64,000 bases of DNA from CAVPJW01 sp963705525 (GTDB taxonomy: Bacteria; Acidobacteriota; Vicinamibacteria; Vicinamibacterales; CAVPJW01), in assembly GCA_963705525.1 (NCBI GenBank), contig CAVPJW010000002.1, positions 62,001 to 126,000 of the forward strand, in the 5' to 3' direction. Under the pieces are notes generated by a model, which saw only the letters and a list, made by a program, of their open reading frames with translations, did no database searches and had not been told where the DNA came from. Made by a program: the position numbers and the translations under genes. Position 1 is the stretch's first letter. Every line of letters starts with the position of its first letter. Positions 36,534-46,387 of this stretch are shown here, one piece after another.

Positions 36534-37712
36534 ATGAAACCCCGCGGTTCGCTGAAAGCGACGCAGTTCACCGAGTCGGTCATCCGCGAGATGACGCGGC
36601 TCTCACAACGCCATAAGGCGATCAATCTCTCTCAAGGGTTTCCCGATTTTCCGGCGCCCGCGGCCATCAAGGCGGCGGCGTGCGCGGCAATCCAGGCCGA
36701 CGTCAACCAATATGCCGTGACGTGGGGCGCCCGGCCCCTTCGAGAGGCGATTGCCCGCGAGTTCGCGCGCCGTTACGGCGTCCCCGTCTCAGCCGACGAG
36801 CAGGTGACGGTCTGCTGCGGATCGACAGAAGCCATGATCGCCTCGCTCATGGCGACGGTCGATCCGGGCGACGAGGTGATCATCTTCGAGCCGTTCTACG
36901 AGAACTACGGCCCGGACGCGATTCTGTCGGGCGCCAAGCCTCGTTACGTGCGGCTGCGGGAGCCGGACTGGACGTTCGATCGAGACGAGCTCGCAGCCGC
37001 GTTCAACTCACGGACGCGAGCGCTCATCATCAACACGCCGAACAATCCGACGGGGAAGGTGTTCACGCGATCGGAGCTCGAGTTCATTGCCGGGCTGTGC
37101 GAGAAATGGGATGTCATCGCTCTGAGCGACGAGATCTACGAGCACCTGGTCTACGAAGGCCGCGAGCATATCCCGATGGCGAGCATCGGCGACATGGCGT
37201 CGCGGACGATCACCATCAACGGGCTCTCGAAGACCTACAGCGTGACCGGCTGGCGCGTCGGCTGGGCGATCTCGCCTCCATCGCTCGCCGGGGCGATCCG
37301 CAAGGTGCACGATTTCCTGACCGTGGGCGCCGCGGCGCCGCTTCAGGAGGCGGGCGCTCTCGCCCTGGGGTTTGACGAGCAATACTACAAAGACCTCGCG
37401 TCAGCTTATCTTCGGCGTCGCGACACGCTGCTCGAGATCCTCGAGCGCCATCAGTTCATCTGCTACAAGCCGTACGGCGCGTACTACATCATGACCGACG
37501 TCGCGGGTTTCGGATTCTCCAACGATGTCGAGTTCGCGCGCTATCTCGTCACCGATGTCGGCGTGGCGGCCGTGCCGGGCAGCAGCTTCTACAGCGATGC
37601 CGCGTCGGGCAGGACGAAGCTGCGGTTCTGCTTCTGCAAGAAGGACGAGACGATGCGCGCGGCGGACGAGCGTCTCGCCAAACTAGCCGAGCGCGTTGGC
37701 CGCGAGCGATAA
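36534..37712 (+). CDS. Class I/II PLP-dependent aminotransferase
   Basis: 392 residues from ATG 36534. Fold-type I aminotransferase: SQGFPDFPAP near the N-terminus, GSTEAMIASL, NTPNNPTGKVF, DEIYEHLVYE and the Schiff-base Lys in GLSKTYSVTGWRVGW; the phosphate-binding Arg is in LRFCFCKK. Closest in style to the kynurenine/methionine aminotransferase (YbdL-like) subgroup, but substrate cannot be set from the sequence. Cytoplasmic. Stands alone, flanked on both sides by the GGCTCC repeat family. Confidence 0.88.
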   Translation: MKPRGSLKATQFTESVIREMTRLSQRHKAINLSQGFPDFPAPAAIKAAACAAIQADVNQYAVTWGARPLREAIAREFARRYGVPVSADEQVTVCCGSTEAMIASLMATVDPGDEVIIFEPFYENYGPDAILSGAKPRYVRLREPDWTFDRDELAAAFNSRTRALIINTPNNPTGKVFTRSELEFIAGLCEKWDVIALSDEIYEHLVYEGREHIPMASIGDMASRTITINGLSKTYSVTGWRVGWAISPPSLAGAIRKVHDFLTVGAAAPLQEAGALALGFDEQYYKDLASAYLRRRDTLLEILERHQFICYKPYGAYYIMTDVAGFGFSNDVEFARYLVTDVGVAAVPGSSFYSDAASGRTKLRFCFCKKDETMRAADERLAKLAERVGRER

Positions 37713-37826
37713 GCCTCAGGCTGCGACTCGGGCGGTCGTAGCTCCACCCGCCCTTGCGCCCTGAGCCGGCGGCCAACACCGAAGCTTGAAGCCGGCAGCC
37801 TGGAGCCGTGTAGTACGCTACCCTCC

Positions 37827-40244
37827 GTGAGTTCTCCGCAGGACGAGTCTCCCTTCGACGACAGCCGCGAAACGAGTGAGGCGCGAGAGCCCACCAACGT
37901 CTCCAGCAAGATAACCACCCCGTCGGTCGACGGTCCGCAGCTCCTCCCAGGATTTCGCATCGGAACCTACGTCGTCGAGCGCGAGATCGGGCGCGGAGGG
38001 ATGGGGACCGTCTACCTGGCCTCCCGCGCCGACCAGACGTTTGAGAAACGAGTCGCGATCAAGGTGACGCGCGGAGCGCTCACGTCGCCCGAGGCGCAAG
38101 AAGGTTTCAAGCGCGAGCGCCGGATTCTCGCGCGGCTCGAGCACCCCAACATCGCGCGCCTGATCGACGGTGGCGCGACCGCGGAGGGCCTGCCGTACCT
38201 CGTCATGGAGTTCATCGAGGGCAAGCCCCTCGATGTCTACTGCGACCAGCATCGGCTGACGACGGTCCAGCGGCTCACGCTGTTTCTCGACGTGTGCGCC
38301 GCCGTCGAGTACGCGCACCACGAGCTCGTCATTCATCGGGATCTCAAGCCCGTCAACATCCTGGTCACACCGGATGGTGTGCCGAGATTGCTCGATTTCG
38401 GCATCGCGAAGCTGCTCGATACGGGTGCCGTTCCCGACGCCACGGCGTTCACCGTACCAGCCTTCACTCCATGGTATGCAAGCCCCGAACAGGTCCGCGG
38501 TGAGCCGCTGACGACGGCCACTGACATCTATTCGCTGGGCGTTCTGCTGTACGAAATCCTCACCGGCCGCGGTCCCTATCATCTGCAGACGAACAATCCC
38601 CTCGAAGTACTGCGCGCGATCGCCGACCAGGAACCCGAGCTGCCGAGCGCGGCGGTCAACCGCACGTTGCGCCTCCAGTCAGGGGAAAGCGGGGCGGCGG
38701 AGCTCACGCCACTCGCCGTGAGCAGCACGCGCGAAGGCACTCCCGAGCGACTGCAGTCTCGGCTGCGTGGCGATCTGGACGCCATTCTTCTCACCGCGCT
38801 TCGCAAAGAGCCGAAGCGGCGGTACCCGTCGGTGGCGGCTTTTGCGGCGGACATCCGTGCGTATCTCCAAGGCCGGCCCGTGAGCGCCCGCCGCGACAGC
38901 GTCTGGTACCGGACCGGAAAGTTTATCCGCCGAAACCGATGGGGTGTAGCGGCCGCACTTGCCATCGTGGCCCTGATTGCCGGTGCGACCGTCAACGTCG
39001 TGGTGCAATCGCGGCGGGTCGCGCGCGAGCGCGATCGGGCCGCGCGGATCCAGGGCTTTCTCGTCGATCTCTTCAATGTGTCCGATCCCGGCGAGGCCCG
39101 CGGGAATACCGTGACGGCGCGCGAAGTGCTCGATCGAGGCGCGGCCAAGATCACCGAAGATTCGACACTTCAGCCCGCCTCGCGCGCGGACCTCATGGAG
39201 ACGATTGCCGATGTCTACAACCGTCTTGGTCTGAACGCCCGGGCCGCGGAACTGGCCCGCGACGCGCTCGCGTTCCGTCGACAGGCGGGCTCGCCCGCGG
39301 AACTGGCCGACACGCTCAACCGTCTCGGCAGCATTCTCATGGACAAAGGCGACATGGCCGAGGCCGAGCCGATCTATCGCGAAGCGCTCGAACTGAGACG
39401 GCGCCTGTATGGTGACCGCAGTCTGGAAGTGGCGCAGTCGATGAACAATCTCGGCGGCGTGCTCGACACGCTGGGCCGCTTCGATGAATCGGATCGCCTC
39501 CAGCAGGGATCTCTGGATCGGAAACGCGCGTTGCTCGGACCGGAAGACGCGAGCATCGCCACCGGCCTCTACAACATGGGGGTCGGGTCCTATCGTCGCG
39601 GAGACCTTGCCGGCGCCGAGGCGCGCATCAGCGAGGCTCTCGCGATCCAGCGCAAGGTCTACGGTGAAGATCATCCCGAAGTCGCTTTCACGATGCAGAG
39701 CCTGGGGGTCATTTACGACGACACCCGCCGCTACAAGGAAGCGGAGCAGATCTACCGCCAGTCCCTCGCCATCCAGCAGAAGACCCTCGGCCGCGAACAC
39801 CCCGACATCGTCACGACTCTGACCAATCTCGCCAACACGTTGAATCACGCGGGGCGACTGGCGGAGGCGGAGACGGTGCTGCGAGAGGCGCTGCCCATGA
39901 GCCGGAAGGTGTACGGCGACCAGGTCGCCGACACGGCGCACGTGCTTGTTGCGCTGGCGGAGGTGGAGCTTCAGCGGGACGAGATCGCGGCCGCCAATCG
40001 CCACGTGACGGAAGCGCTGGCGATTCGCGAGAAGCTGTACTCGGCCGACCACCCGGACGTCGGCGAAGCGCGCGTGCTGTACGGACAGGTGTTGCTGGCG
40101 GAAGGGAGCTACCCCGAGGCCGAGGCGGCGCTGAAGAGTGGATTGGACGTGCTCGAAAAGCAGCCAGGCCTGGAGGCGCGACGCCAGTCGGCCCGTGAGT
40201 CGCTCGCGGAGCTTTACCGGAAATGGCAGAAACCTGGAGCCTGA
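37827..40244 (+). CDS. PknB-type Ser/Thr protein kinase fused to TPR sensor domain
   Basis: 805 residues, GTG start. Kinase domain about 45-330: glycine loop GRGGMGTVY, VAIK, catalytic HRDLKPVNIL, DFGIAK with Mg-binding Asp, and the activation loop that follows. One membrane helix at about 373-392 (WGVAAALAIVALIAGATVNV). The remainder is extracytoplasmic TPRs of kinesin-light-chain type (LADTLNRLGSILMDKGDMAEAEPIYREAL). This kinase-TM-TPR form is very common in Acidobacteriota. It probably senses an envelope ligand or partner and signals inward. No phosphatase is adjacent. All catalytic residues are present. Confidence 0.9.
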   Translation: MSSPQDESPFDDSRETSEAREPTNVSSKITTPSVDGPQLLPGFRIGTYVVEREIGRGGMGTVYLASRADQTFEKRVAIKVTRGALTSPEAQEGFKRERRILARLEHPNIARLIDGGATAEGLPYLVMEFIEGKPLDVYCDQHRLTTVQRLTLFLDVCAAVEYAHHELVIHRDLKPVNILVTPDGVPRLLDFGIAKLLDTGAVPDATAFTVPAFTPWYASPEQVRGEPLTTATDIYSLGVLLYEILTGRGPYHLQTNNPLEVLRAIADQEPELPSAAVNRTLRLQSGESGAAELTPLAVSSTREGTPERLQSRLRGDLDAILLTALRKEPKRRYPSVAAFAADIRAYLQGRPVSARRDSVWYRTGKFIRRNRWGVAAALAIVALIAGATVNVVVQSRRVARERDRAARIQGFLVDLFNVSDPGEARGNTVTAREVLDRGAAKITEDSTLQPASRADLMETIADVYNRLGLNARAAELARDALAFRRQAGSPAELADTLNRLGSILMDKGDMAEAEPIYREALELRRRLYGDRSLEVAQSMNNLGGVLDTLGRFDESDRLQQGSLDRKRALLGPEDASIATGLYNMGVGSYRRGDLAGAEARISEALAIQRKVYGEDHPEVAFTMQSLGVIYDDTRRYKEAEQIYRQSLAIQQKTLGREHPDIVTTLTNLANTLNHAGRLAEAETVLREALPMSRKVYGDQVADTAHVLVALAEVELQRDEIAAANRHVTEALAIREKLYSADHPDVGEARVLYGQVLLAEGSYPEAEAALKSGLDVLEKQPGLEARRQSARESLAELYRKWQKPGA

Positions 40245-40264
40245 AGCCCGGAGCCTGTAGCCCG

Positions 40265-41086
40265 CTAGAACCTGACCACTCCCATGAAGTAGAGACCCTT
40301 CACCTTGAGGGTGCCCGAGTCCCGGTTGGCCTCGACGTTGACGTCGATCGACCGGTATCCCACCTGGGCGCCAACGTAGTTGTTGAAGTTGACGATCCCG
40401 TAGACGTCGTAGTCCAGGTAGTGACCGTCGTATCTGTCGGTGTCAATGAGTGAATTGAGCACCTTGGAGCCGGTGAGTTCGCCGGTGATCGCCACCATCG
40501 GCGCGACGTACGCGCGTCCGGTGACGCCGATGGCCGGAATGGGCCCGCGCACCTGGGCGAATTCGCTGCCGATCACGCTGTCGAGCCCGACGTTCAGATC
40601 CGTATACTTGGCCTCCGCGATCACGCCGAAGTATCCGCGGTCGCGCGAGACGATGTCGTATTCGTAGCCGAAGCGCCAGGTCTTCCAGCTGAACGACGAG
40701 TTCACCGGAAGGCCGACGTGGAACACCTGGCCGTTGAAGGTGATGTTCCGCTCGAAGATCGAACTGGCTTCATAGGTCATCGGGAGATAGGCGATGCGGA
40801 ACTTGTGTTGTCGCCCGGGCCGCAGGACGGCGCGAAACTCGCCGAACCCCTTCTTGACGATCCCGAGGTCGTTGACGGCGTCGATCTGGCTGCCGATGAC
40901 GCCGAGGGCTTCGCTCGACACGGTGAAGTCCGGAGTGGGGCTCCACCAACCCGCCGCGAACTCGGCGTGGTATTCCTCGCCAACGGCCGCGCCACTCGTG
41001 GTGGGCGAGTACTGGGCGCTGGCCGGGGCGCTGGCACCAAATACGAAGACCGACAGACACACCGAGAGGAGCAGGGGTTTCCGCAT
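40265..41086 (-). CDS. Outer-membrane beta-barrel protein
   Basis: 273 residues with a signal peptide (LLLSVCLSVFVFGASAPASAQ). The mature part alternates polar and aromatic residues in strands (FRAVLRPGRQHKFRIAYLPMTYE, SFSWKTWRFGYEYDIVSRDRGYFGVIAEAKYTDL, GTLKVKGLYFMGVVRF) and ends in Phe, the usual signal for barrel assembly. About 10-12 strands would fit. No named family. Convergent with the kinase gene. Confidence 0.78.
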   Translation of the reverse strand: MRKPLLLSVCLSVFVFGASAPASAQYSPTTSGAAVGEEYHAEFAAGWWSPTPDFTVSSEALGVIGSQIDAVNDLGIVKKGFGEFRAVLRPGRQHKFRIAYLPMTYEASSIFERNITFNGQVFHVGLPVNSSFSWKTWRFGYEYDIVSRDRGYFGVIAEAKYTDLNVGLDSVIGSEFAQVRGPIPAIGVTGRAYVAPMVAITGELTGSKVLNSLIDTDRYDGHYLDYDVYGIVNFNNYVGAQVGYRSIDVNVEANRDSGTLKVKGLYFMGVVRF

Positions 41087-41322
41087 AGCCCTTCTTATCG
41101 GCCCCGAGAGATTGTTCTGAAGTGCCGCCGGCCGCCGTGGCTGAGATTGCCCGGACAGGTGCCCGCGATGAGCCTGCTGGGATGAGGCTGGGGGAGGATA
41201 GCACAGGGAGGCAAGAACATGATCGGCCTAAGGCTCAGGGGGTAGGGCGACACTCAGGCTCGGGGCGCACCAAGAACCAACCACAAAGAACTGAGAACTG
41301 AGGTGACCCCGCTATACTTCCT

Positions 41323-43095
41323 GTGATGAGCCTTGCGCTCAAGCGCCTCCTTCCATACATCGTCCGCTACCGGCGAGCATTCACGCTCGGGCTCTTGTGC
41401 GTGCTCGTGACGACGGCCGTCTCATTGCTGTCGCCGTGGGTGCTCAAGTACGCCGTCGATGATCTGCATGCCGGCGTCACCGTCGGGAAGGTGCGTGTGT
41501 ACGCGGCGCTCCTGCTCGGGATCGCGCTCGTTGGCGGGTGCTTCCGCTTCCTGATGCGGCGCATCATCATCGGCGCGTCGCGCCGAATCGAATTCGACTT
41601 GCGCAACGATTTCTTCGCGCGCCTGGAGCTGATGCCGCTGACCTATTTTCAGGCCACGCGGACCGGCGACCTGATGTCCAGGGCGACGAACGACCTGAAT
41701 GCCGTCCGCATGATGATCGGTCCCGCCGTGATGTACACGGCGAATACGGTCCTGGTCTTCATCGTCGCCATGATCCTCATGGCGTCGATCAGCCCCAAGC
41801 TGACGCTCATCGCGCTGGTACCGCTGCCGTTCGTGTCGCTGTCGGTGAAATTCTTCGGCTCGGCGATTCATCACCGATTCGAGAAGATTCAGGCGCAGCT
41901 GTCACACCTGAGCGCGGTGGCGCAGGAAGCGCTGTCCGGTGTCAGGGTCGTCCGCGCGTACCGCCAGGAGGCGGCCGAGCTGGCGAGATTCGAGCAGGCG
42001 AACAGGGAGTACGTCGACCGGAATCGCGGCCTGATCAGGCTGCAGGGGCTGTTCTTTCCGTGCATGACGCTCTTCCTGGGATTTGGATCGCTGCTCGTGC
42101 TGTGGCTCGGAAGCCGGGAGGTGATTCAAGGGCGCATCACGGTCGGCGAGCTCGTCGCGTTCAACGCGTATCTCGTGATGCTCTCGTGGCCGATGATCGC
42201 GTTCGGCTGGGTCACCAATCTCTTGCAGCGCGGCCTCGCGTCGTGGAAGCGCATGCTGGAAGTGCTCGACGCCGAGCCGGGCATCGAAGATCCGCTTTCC
42301 CGAACCCACCTTCGAACTCCGCAGGACATCAAGGGCGCTCTCGAGTTCCGTCATCTGATCTTTGCCTACGACGGCCGTCGTGTGCTGGACGACGTATCCG
42401 TGCGAATCGACGCAGGGCAGACCGTCGCAGTGGTCGGGCTGACCGGATCCGGCAAGTCGACGCTCATCAATCTCGTGCCGCGACTGCACGATCCTCCGCC
42501 AGGGACCGTTTTTGTGGACGGCGTGGACGTGCGCGACATCCCGTTCAGTGTGCTGCGCGGAGCAATCGGGTTCGTGCCCCAGGAGCCATTTCTTTTCTCC
42601 GACACGATTGCCGACAACGTGGCGTTCGGCGTGGACGTGTCGAAGGTTCCCGATCGGGCCGTGCTTCGACAGCGTGTCGAGCACGCCTCTGCAGTGTCCA
42701 GGCTCGACAAGGATCTCGCCGATTTTCCCAACGGATACGACACGATGGTGGGTGAGCGCGGCATCACGCTGTCGGGCGGCCAGAAACAGCGCACCGCGCT
42801 CGCCAGGGCCATCATGGTCGACCCGCGCATTCTGATTCTGGACGATGCATTCTCGGCGGTGGATACGTACACGGAGGAAGAGATTCTGTCGCGCCTGCGG
42901 GGCGTGATGCGCGCGAGAACCTCGCTGCTGGTGTCGCACCGCGTGTCAACCGTGCGGCACGCCGATGTGATCCTCGTGCTCGAGGAGGGCCGGCTCGTGG
43001 AGCAGGGACGTCACGACGAGTTGATCGCACGAGACGGCTGGTATGCGGAACTGTACCGGAAGCAGCTCTTGGAGGAGGAACTGGCGGCTTCCTGA
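41323..43095 (+). CDS. ABC exporter subunit (MsbA-like), degenerate ATPase half
   Basis: 590 residues (GTG 41323, or ATG 41326). Six membrane helices in the first 300 residues, including AFTLGLLCVLVTTAVSLLSPW and TANTVLVFIVAMILMASIS, then an ATPase domain: Walker A GLTGSGKST, signature LSGGQKQR, Walker B LILDDAFSAVD. The catalytic Glu after Walker B is Asp, as in the inactive-site half of heterodimeric exporters such as TM287/288. The stop abuts the GTG of the next gene, its partner. Likely exports lipid or drug-like molecules. Confidence 0.9.
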   Translation: MMSLALKRLLPYIVRYRRAFTLGLLCVLVTTAVSLLSPWVLKYAVDDLHAGVTVGKVRVYAALLLGIALVGGCFRFLMRRIIIGASRRIEFDLRNDFFARLELMPLTYFQATRTGDLMSRATNDLNAVRMMIGPAVMYTANTVLVFIVAMILMASISPKLTLIALVPLPFVSLSVKFFGSAIHHRFEKIQAQLSHLSAVAQEALSGVRVVRAYRQEAAELARFEQANREYVDRNRGLIRLQGLFFPCMTLFLGFGSLLVLWLGSREVIQGRITVGELVAFNAYLVMLSWPMIAFGWVTNLLQRGLASWKRMLEVLDAEPGIEDPLSRTHLRTPQDIKGALEFRHLIFAYDGRRVLDDVSVRIDAGQTVAVVGLTGSGKSTLINLVPRLHDPPPGTVFVDGVDVRDIPFSVLRGAIGFVPQEPFLFSDTIADNVAFGVDVSKVPDRAVLRQRVEHASAVSRLDKDLADFPNGYDTMVGERGITLSGGQKQRTALARAIMVDPRILILDDAFSAVDTYTEEEILSRLRGVMRARTSLLVSHRVSTVRHADVILVLEEGRLVEQGRHDELIARDGWYAELYRKQLLEEELAAS

Positions 43096-44928
43096 GTGCC
43101 GAAACGGTCGATGTCCTACCACGAAGAAGAAGTCCTCGGCAAAGCGTACGACGGCCGCCTGATGAGGCGACTGCTCGGTTACCTGCGGCCGTACCGGCTG
43201 ACGGTGGCCGCGGCGCTCGTAGCCATCATCCTGAGCTCCCTGTTGCAGCTCGCGCAGCCGTACCTGATCAAGCTGGCCATCGACAAGTACATCGCCGCCG
43301 GCGACCTCTCGGGCCTCAATCAGATCGGGATTGGATACCTGGCGATCCTCCTCACGGGCTTCGCGCTCGAGTATGCCCAGACGTACACGATGCAGCTGAC
43401 CGGGCAGCGAATCATGTACGACCTCCGGATGCGCATCTACGAGCACCTCCAGCGGCTCGACGTGCAGTTCTACGATCGCAACCCGGTCGGCCGGCTGATG
43501 ACGCGCGTGACGACGGATGTGGATGTCCTGAACGATCTCTTCACGTCCGGCGTCGTGACGGCGGCCGGAGACATCTTCACGCTCGTCGGCATCATGGTGG
43601 TGATGTTGACGCTCAACTGGCAGCTGGCGCTGATCGCATTCTCCGTGCTGCCGCTCATCGTCGTCGTCACGCAGTGGTTCCGCCGCAACGTCAGAGAGTC
43701 GTACCGGACGGTCAGGACGTGGATCGCGCGCATCAACGCGTTTCTTCAGGAACACATCACCGGGATGGCGACCGTGCAGCTGTTCCGGCGCGAGCAGGTG
43801 AGCTTCAATCGGTTCTCGGACATCAACCAGAAGCACCGCGACGCCAATATCGAGTCCATCTTTTTTTACGCCGTGTTCTATCCCGCCATCGAGATCGTGG
43901 GCGCCCTCGCCGCGTCACTGATCATCTGGTTCGGCGGCGGCTGGGTGATGACCGGCGCCGTCACGCTCGGATCGCTCGTGGCGTTTCTGCAGTACTCGGC
44001 GCGCTTCTTCCGGCCGATCAGCGACATGTCGGAGAAGTTCAACATTCTCCAGGCGGCGATGGCCTCATCTGAACGAATCTTCAAGCTGCTCGATACGCCA
44101 GTCGCCATTCGGTCCCCGTCGCGAGGTGCCTCCACTCTGGCTCGCCGCGCCGGCCACATCAGGTTCGAGCACGTGTGGTTTGCGTATACCGGCGAGGAAT
44201 ATGTACTGCGCGACGTGTCGTTCGAGGTCACCGCCGGCGAGCGGCTCGGGATTGTCGGCGCCACGGGGGCAGGGAAGTCCACGCTCATCAACCTGCTGCT
44301 TCGGTTCTACGACGTGTCGCGCGGGCGCATCCTGCTGGACGGCGTCGATATCCGGGAGATCGAACTGGGCGAGCTGCGCGGACTCTTCAGCCTCGTGCTG
44401 CAGGACGTGCATCTCTTTTCCGGCACGATCGCCGACAACATCAGGCTGGGGAGCACGGCGATCACCGACGATCAGGTCCGCCGCGCGGCGGAGGCGGTCC
44501 ACGCTGACGCGTTCATCAATCAACTGCCGGCAAACTACGCGGCGCCCGTGGCCGAGCGCGGGGCCACACTCTCCGTTGGTCAGAAGCAGCTGCTGTCGTT
44601 CGCCCGTGCGCTGGCTTTCGATCCCCGGATCCTGGTGCTGGACGAGGCAACGTCGAGCATCGACACCGAAACGGAGCTGCTGATTCGCGACGCGCTCCAC
44701 GTGCTGATGGCGGGGCGGACGACGCTGGCGATTGCGCACCGATTGTCGACGATCCAGGACATGGACAAGATTCTGGTGCTCCACAAGGGGCAGCTTCGCG
44801 AGACGGGCAGCCACCAGGAGCTGCTTGCGCGGCGCGGCATCTACTACAAGCTTTATCAGCTCCAGTATCAGGATCGAGCGCATCCGGAGACGTCGGCTGC
44901 GGCTGCGTCGTCAGGGCGGGTCGATTAG
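43096..44928 (+). CDS. ABC exporter subunit, catalytic ATPase half
   Basis: 610 residues, GTG start directly after the stop of the partner gene. Membrane domain (LTVAAALVAIILSSLLQLAQP, IFTLVGIMVVMLTLNWQLALIAF), then ATPase: Walker A GATGAGKST, Walker B LVLDEATSSID with the catalytic Glu. Its signature motif is LSVGQKQ in place of LSGGQ. In a heterodimer, this pairs the consensus signature of the first subunit with this Walker A/Glu site to form the one active site, and the other site is degenerate. That is the expected asymmetry. Confidence 0.9.
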   Translation: MPKRSMSYHEEEVLGKAYDGRLMRRLLGYLRPYRLTVAAALVAIILSSLLQLAQPYLIKLAIDKYIAAGDLSGLNQIGIGYLAILLTGFALEYAQTYTMQLTGQRIMYDLRMRIYEHLQRLDVQFYDRNPVGRLMTRVTTDVDVLNDLFTSGVVTAAGDIFTLVGIMVVMLTLNWQLALIAFSVLPLIVVVTQWFRRNVRESYRTVRTWIARINAFLQEHITGMATVQLFRREQVSFNRFSDINQKHRDANIESIFFYAVFYPAIEIVGALAASLIIWFGGGWVMTGAVTLGSLVAFLQYSARFFRPISDMSEKFNILQAAMASSERIFKLLDTPVAIRSPSRGASTLARRAGHIRFEHVWFAYTGEEYVLRDVSFEVTAGERLGIVGATGAGKSTLINLLLRFYDVSRGRILLDGVDIREIELGELRGLFSLVLQDVHLFSGTIADNIRLGSTAITDDQVRRAAEAVHADAFINQLPANYAAPVAERGATLSVGQKQLLSFARALAFDPRILVLDEATSSIDTETELLIRDALHVLMAGRTTLAIAHRLSTIQDMDKILVLHKGQLRETGSHQELLARRGIYYKLYQLQYQDRAHPETSAAAASSGRVD

Positions 44929-45190
44929 GACTAACCAGGCGGCTTGATGCGGCGTCCGGGCGCGAGTCGGTTCGGCTGCTTGCCTGCGGGTCGGTCGCGT
45001 GGAAAAAGCTCGCCTCCGGCCTCGAGTTCTGCGAGCCGCGCAACTTCGTAAGTTGCGCGGTCGTCACGCCTGCGGCGACTTTTTCCCTCTGACGTGGATC
45101 ACGCGCCCTTTACGCAGGCCACGCATCCGAACTGACCCGCGCCCGGACGCGGAGCTGAAGCTCGAGACCCCACAGCGACAACAGTGAGAG
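44929..45190. terminator. Convergent intergenic region with long palindromic hairpin, likely bidirectional terminator
   Basis: A nested palindrome spans about 45001-45085. The outer arms are GGAAAAAGCTCGC and GCGACTTTTTCC, flanking a perfect 11-base pair, CCGCGCAACTT (45036-45046) and AAGTTGCGCGG (45050-45060), with a 3-base loop. The A-run on one side and T-run on the other make it suitable to end transcription from both convergent genes. It could also be a dispersed palindromic repeat. Confidence 0.7.
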
Positions 45191-45808
45191 TCAGCGCGGG
45201 GCGGGCGCCGGCAGCGGCTGGAGAGGCGTCGACTCCAAGGGCGGAGGCAAAGAAGCCGGTGGTGGCACAGGCACTTGTGCCTTCTCCCGTCTTCTGAAGA
45301 GCGTGTCGATGATGCTCGGCGTGCTCGCGCGCGGATTCCATCCCAGCCGCAGCACCGTCAAACGGACGAGGCGGCGGCCGAACTGCAGGGCCTCGGTGCA
45401 GCTCCACATGTAAATGTCGATGTGCCGGCCCTGAACCTTCGGGCCCGTGTCCATGATCGCGTAGATGCCGTTGTACTTGCCCTGCGAATCGATCTGAATG
45501 ACCGAACCGACCGGCAGCAGATCAGGATCGGCGGCGGCGATTCCCTTCTGCGCTGCGACACCTGACGCCGTGGTCGTGCCCTTGCAGTAGGCGGTGGCGC
45601 TGAACAGCAGCCGGGCGCCGGGCGAGGGGAGGGCCGTCGTTTCTCGAAGCTTGGCTTGTTCGGCGGCGGAGCGCGAATCCGAGACCGTGGCCTGGCGGAG
45701 GAGCAGAAAAGCGCAGATTGCGACAGTCGTCAGGATCGCCTTGCGCCACAAGGAATCGGATAGCACGGCTCGTTCTTTCGCCAGGTCGCAGGACCTGACC
45801 CATGACAT
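45191..45808 (-). CDS. Membrane-anchored 3D-domain protein (peptidoglycan lytic-type)
   Basis: 205 residues. One N-terminal membrane helix (AILTTVAICAFLLLRQ) and then a 3D domain of the MltA/YocH type: FSATAYCKGTTTASGVAAQ, GIAADPDLLP-like turn, GSVIQIDSQ, YAIMDTGPKVQGRHIDIYM, holding the Asp residues that name the domain. The C-terminus is proline rich (PPPASLPPPLESTPLQP), suited to crossing the periplasm or wall. Probable peptidoglycan-acting enzyme or cell-wall binding protein. Convergent with the ABC exporter. Confidence 0.8.
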   Translation of the reverse strand: MSWVRSCDLAKERAVLSDSLWRKAILTTVAICAFLLLRQATVSDSRSAAEQAKLRETTALPSPGARLLFSATAYCKGTTTASGVAAQKGIAAADPDLLPVGSVIQIDSQGKYNGIYAIMDTGPKVQGRHIDIYMWSCTEALQFGRRLVRLTVLRLGWNPRASTPSIIDTLFRRREKAQVPVPPPASLPPPLESTPLQPLPAPAPR

Positions 45809-45838
45809 ATTCTCGGACAGACGAGGGTTCTTCCGTTC

Positions 45839-46387
45839 TCAGCCGTTCCTGCGTTCGTCCCGCTCGTCGGGATCGGCCACGCGATGGCCCCACGCGCGCG
45901 ACAGCACGTGCTTCCGCCGGGCATTCACGAACGCGAGGGCGATGCGATAGGCGACCAGGGCCAGGACGACGGCTCCGAGAGTCGAGCCGACCAGGAACGG
46001 CCAGAGGAGCGGGCTCACCAGCGCAATCAGGCCATGCCAGAAGGACGCATGGAAGAGCGAGTCTTCGGCGAAGAGCCGGCCGAGACGATCGCCGAACTCC
46101 GGAGGCATGCGGGTCCTGAGCATCGCGGCGCCGAGCGCCGTCGTCGCCGCATACCACGGGGCGATGATCCATGGCAGGTTGGAGTACACGCCGAGCAGCA
46201 CCGCGACGCGGTTCAGGTTGAGCATGAACGCGCACGCGAGCGCCAGGGCGGTGTGGAGCCCGAGGAATGGCGAAAACCCGAACAGCACGCCGAGCGCATA
46301 CGCCGCCGCCGTGCGGGACGGGGAATCGGCGATATGGAGCAGCGTATCGAGCCAGGCGCGCCGGCTGGTGCCTGAAGGTTGTGTCAT
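45839..46387 (-). CDS. DUF2062 membrane protein
   Basis: 182 residues from ATG 46387, whose ATGA overlaps the thiL stop; the frame is open to 46501. Typical DUF2062 sequence: SRTAAAYALGVLFGFSPFLGLHTALALACAFMLNLNRVAVLLG followed by a second hydrophobic block (LWPFLVGSTLGAVVLALVAYRIAL). Two to three membrane helices. The function of the family is unproven; it often lies near glycosyltransferase or core operons. Last gene of the thrS-to-thiL unit. Confidence 0.83.
   Translation of the reverse strand: MTQPSGTSRRAWLDTLLHIADSPSRTAAAYALGVLFGFSPFLGLHTALALACAFMLNLNRVAVLLGVYSNLPWIIAPWYAATTALGAAMLRTRMPPEFGDRLGRLFAEDSLFHASFWHGLIALVSPLLWPFLVGSTLGAVVLALVAYRIALAFVNARRKHVLSRAWGHRVADPDERDERRNG

Noticed and set aside
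39374..40052. Antisense frames across the kinase TPR region
   Set aside because: Length reflects codon bias of the repeat; composition is not protein-like.
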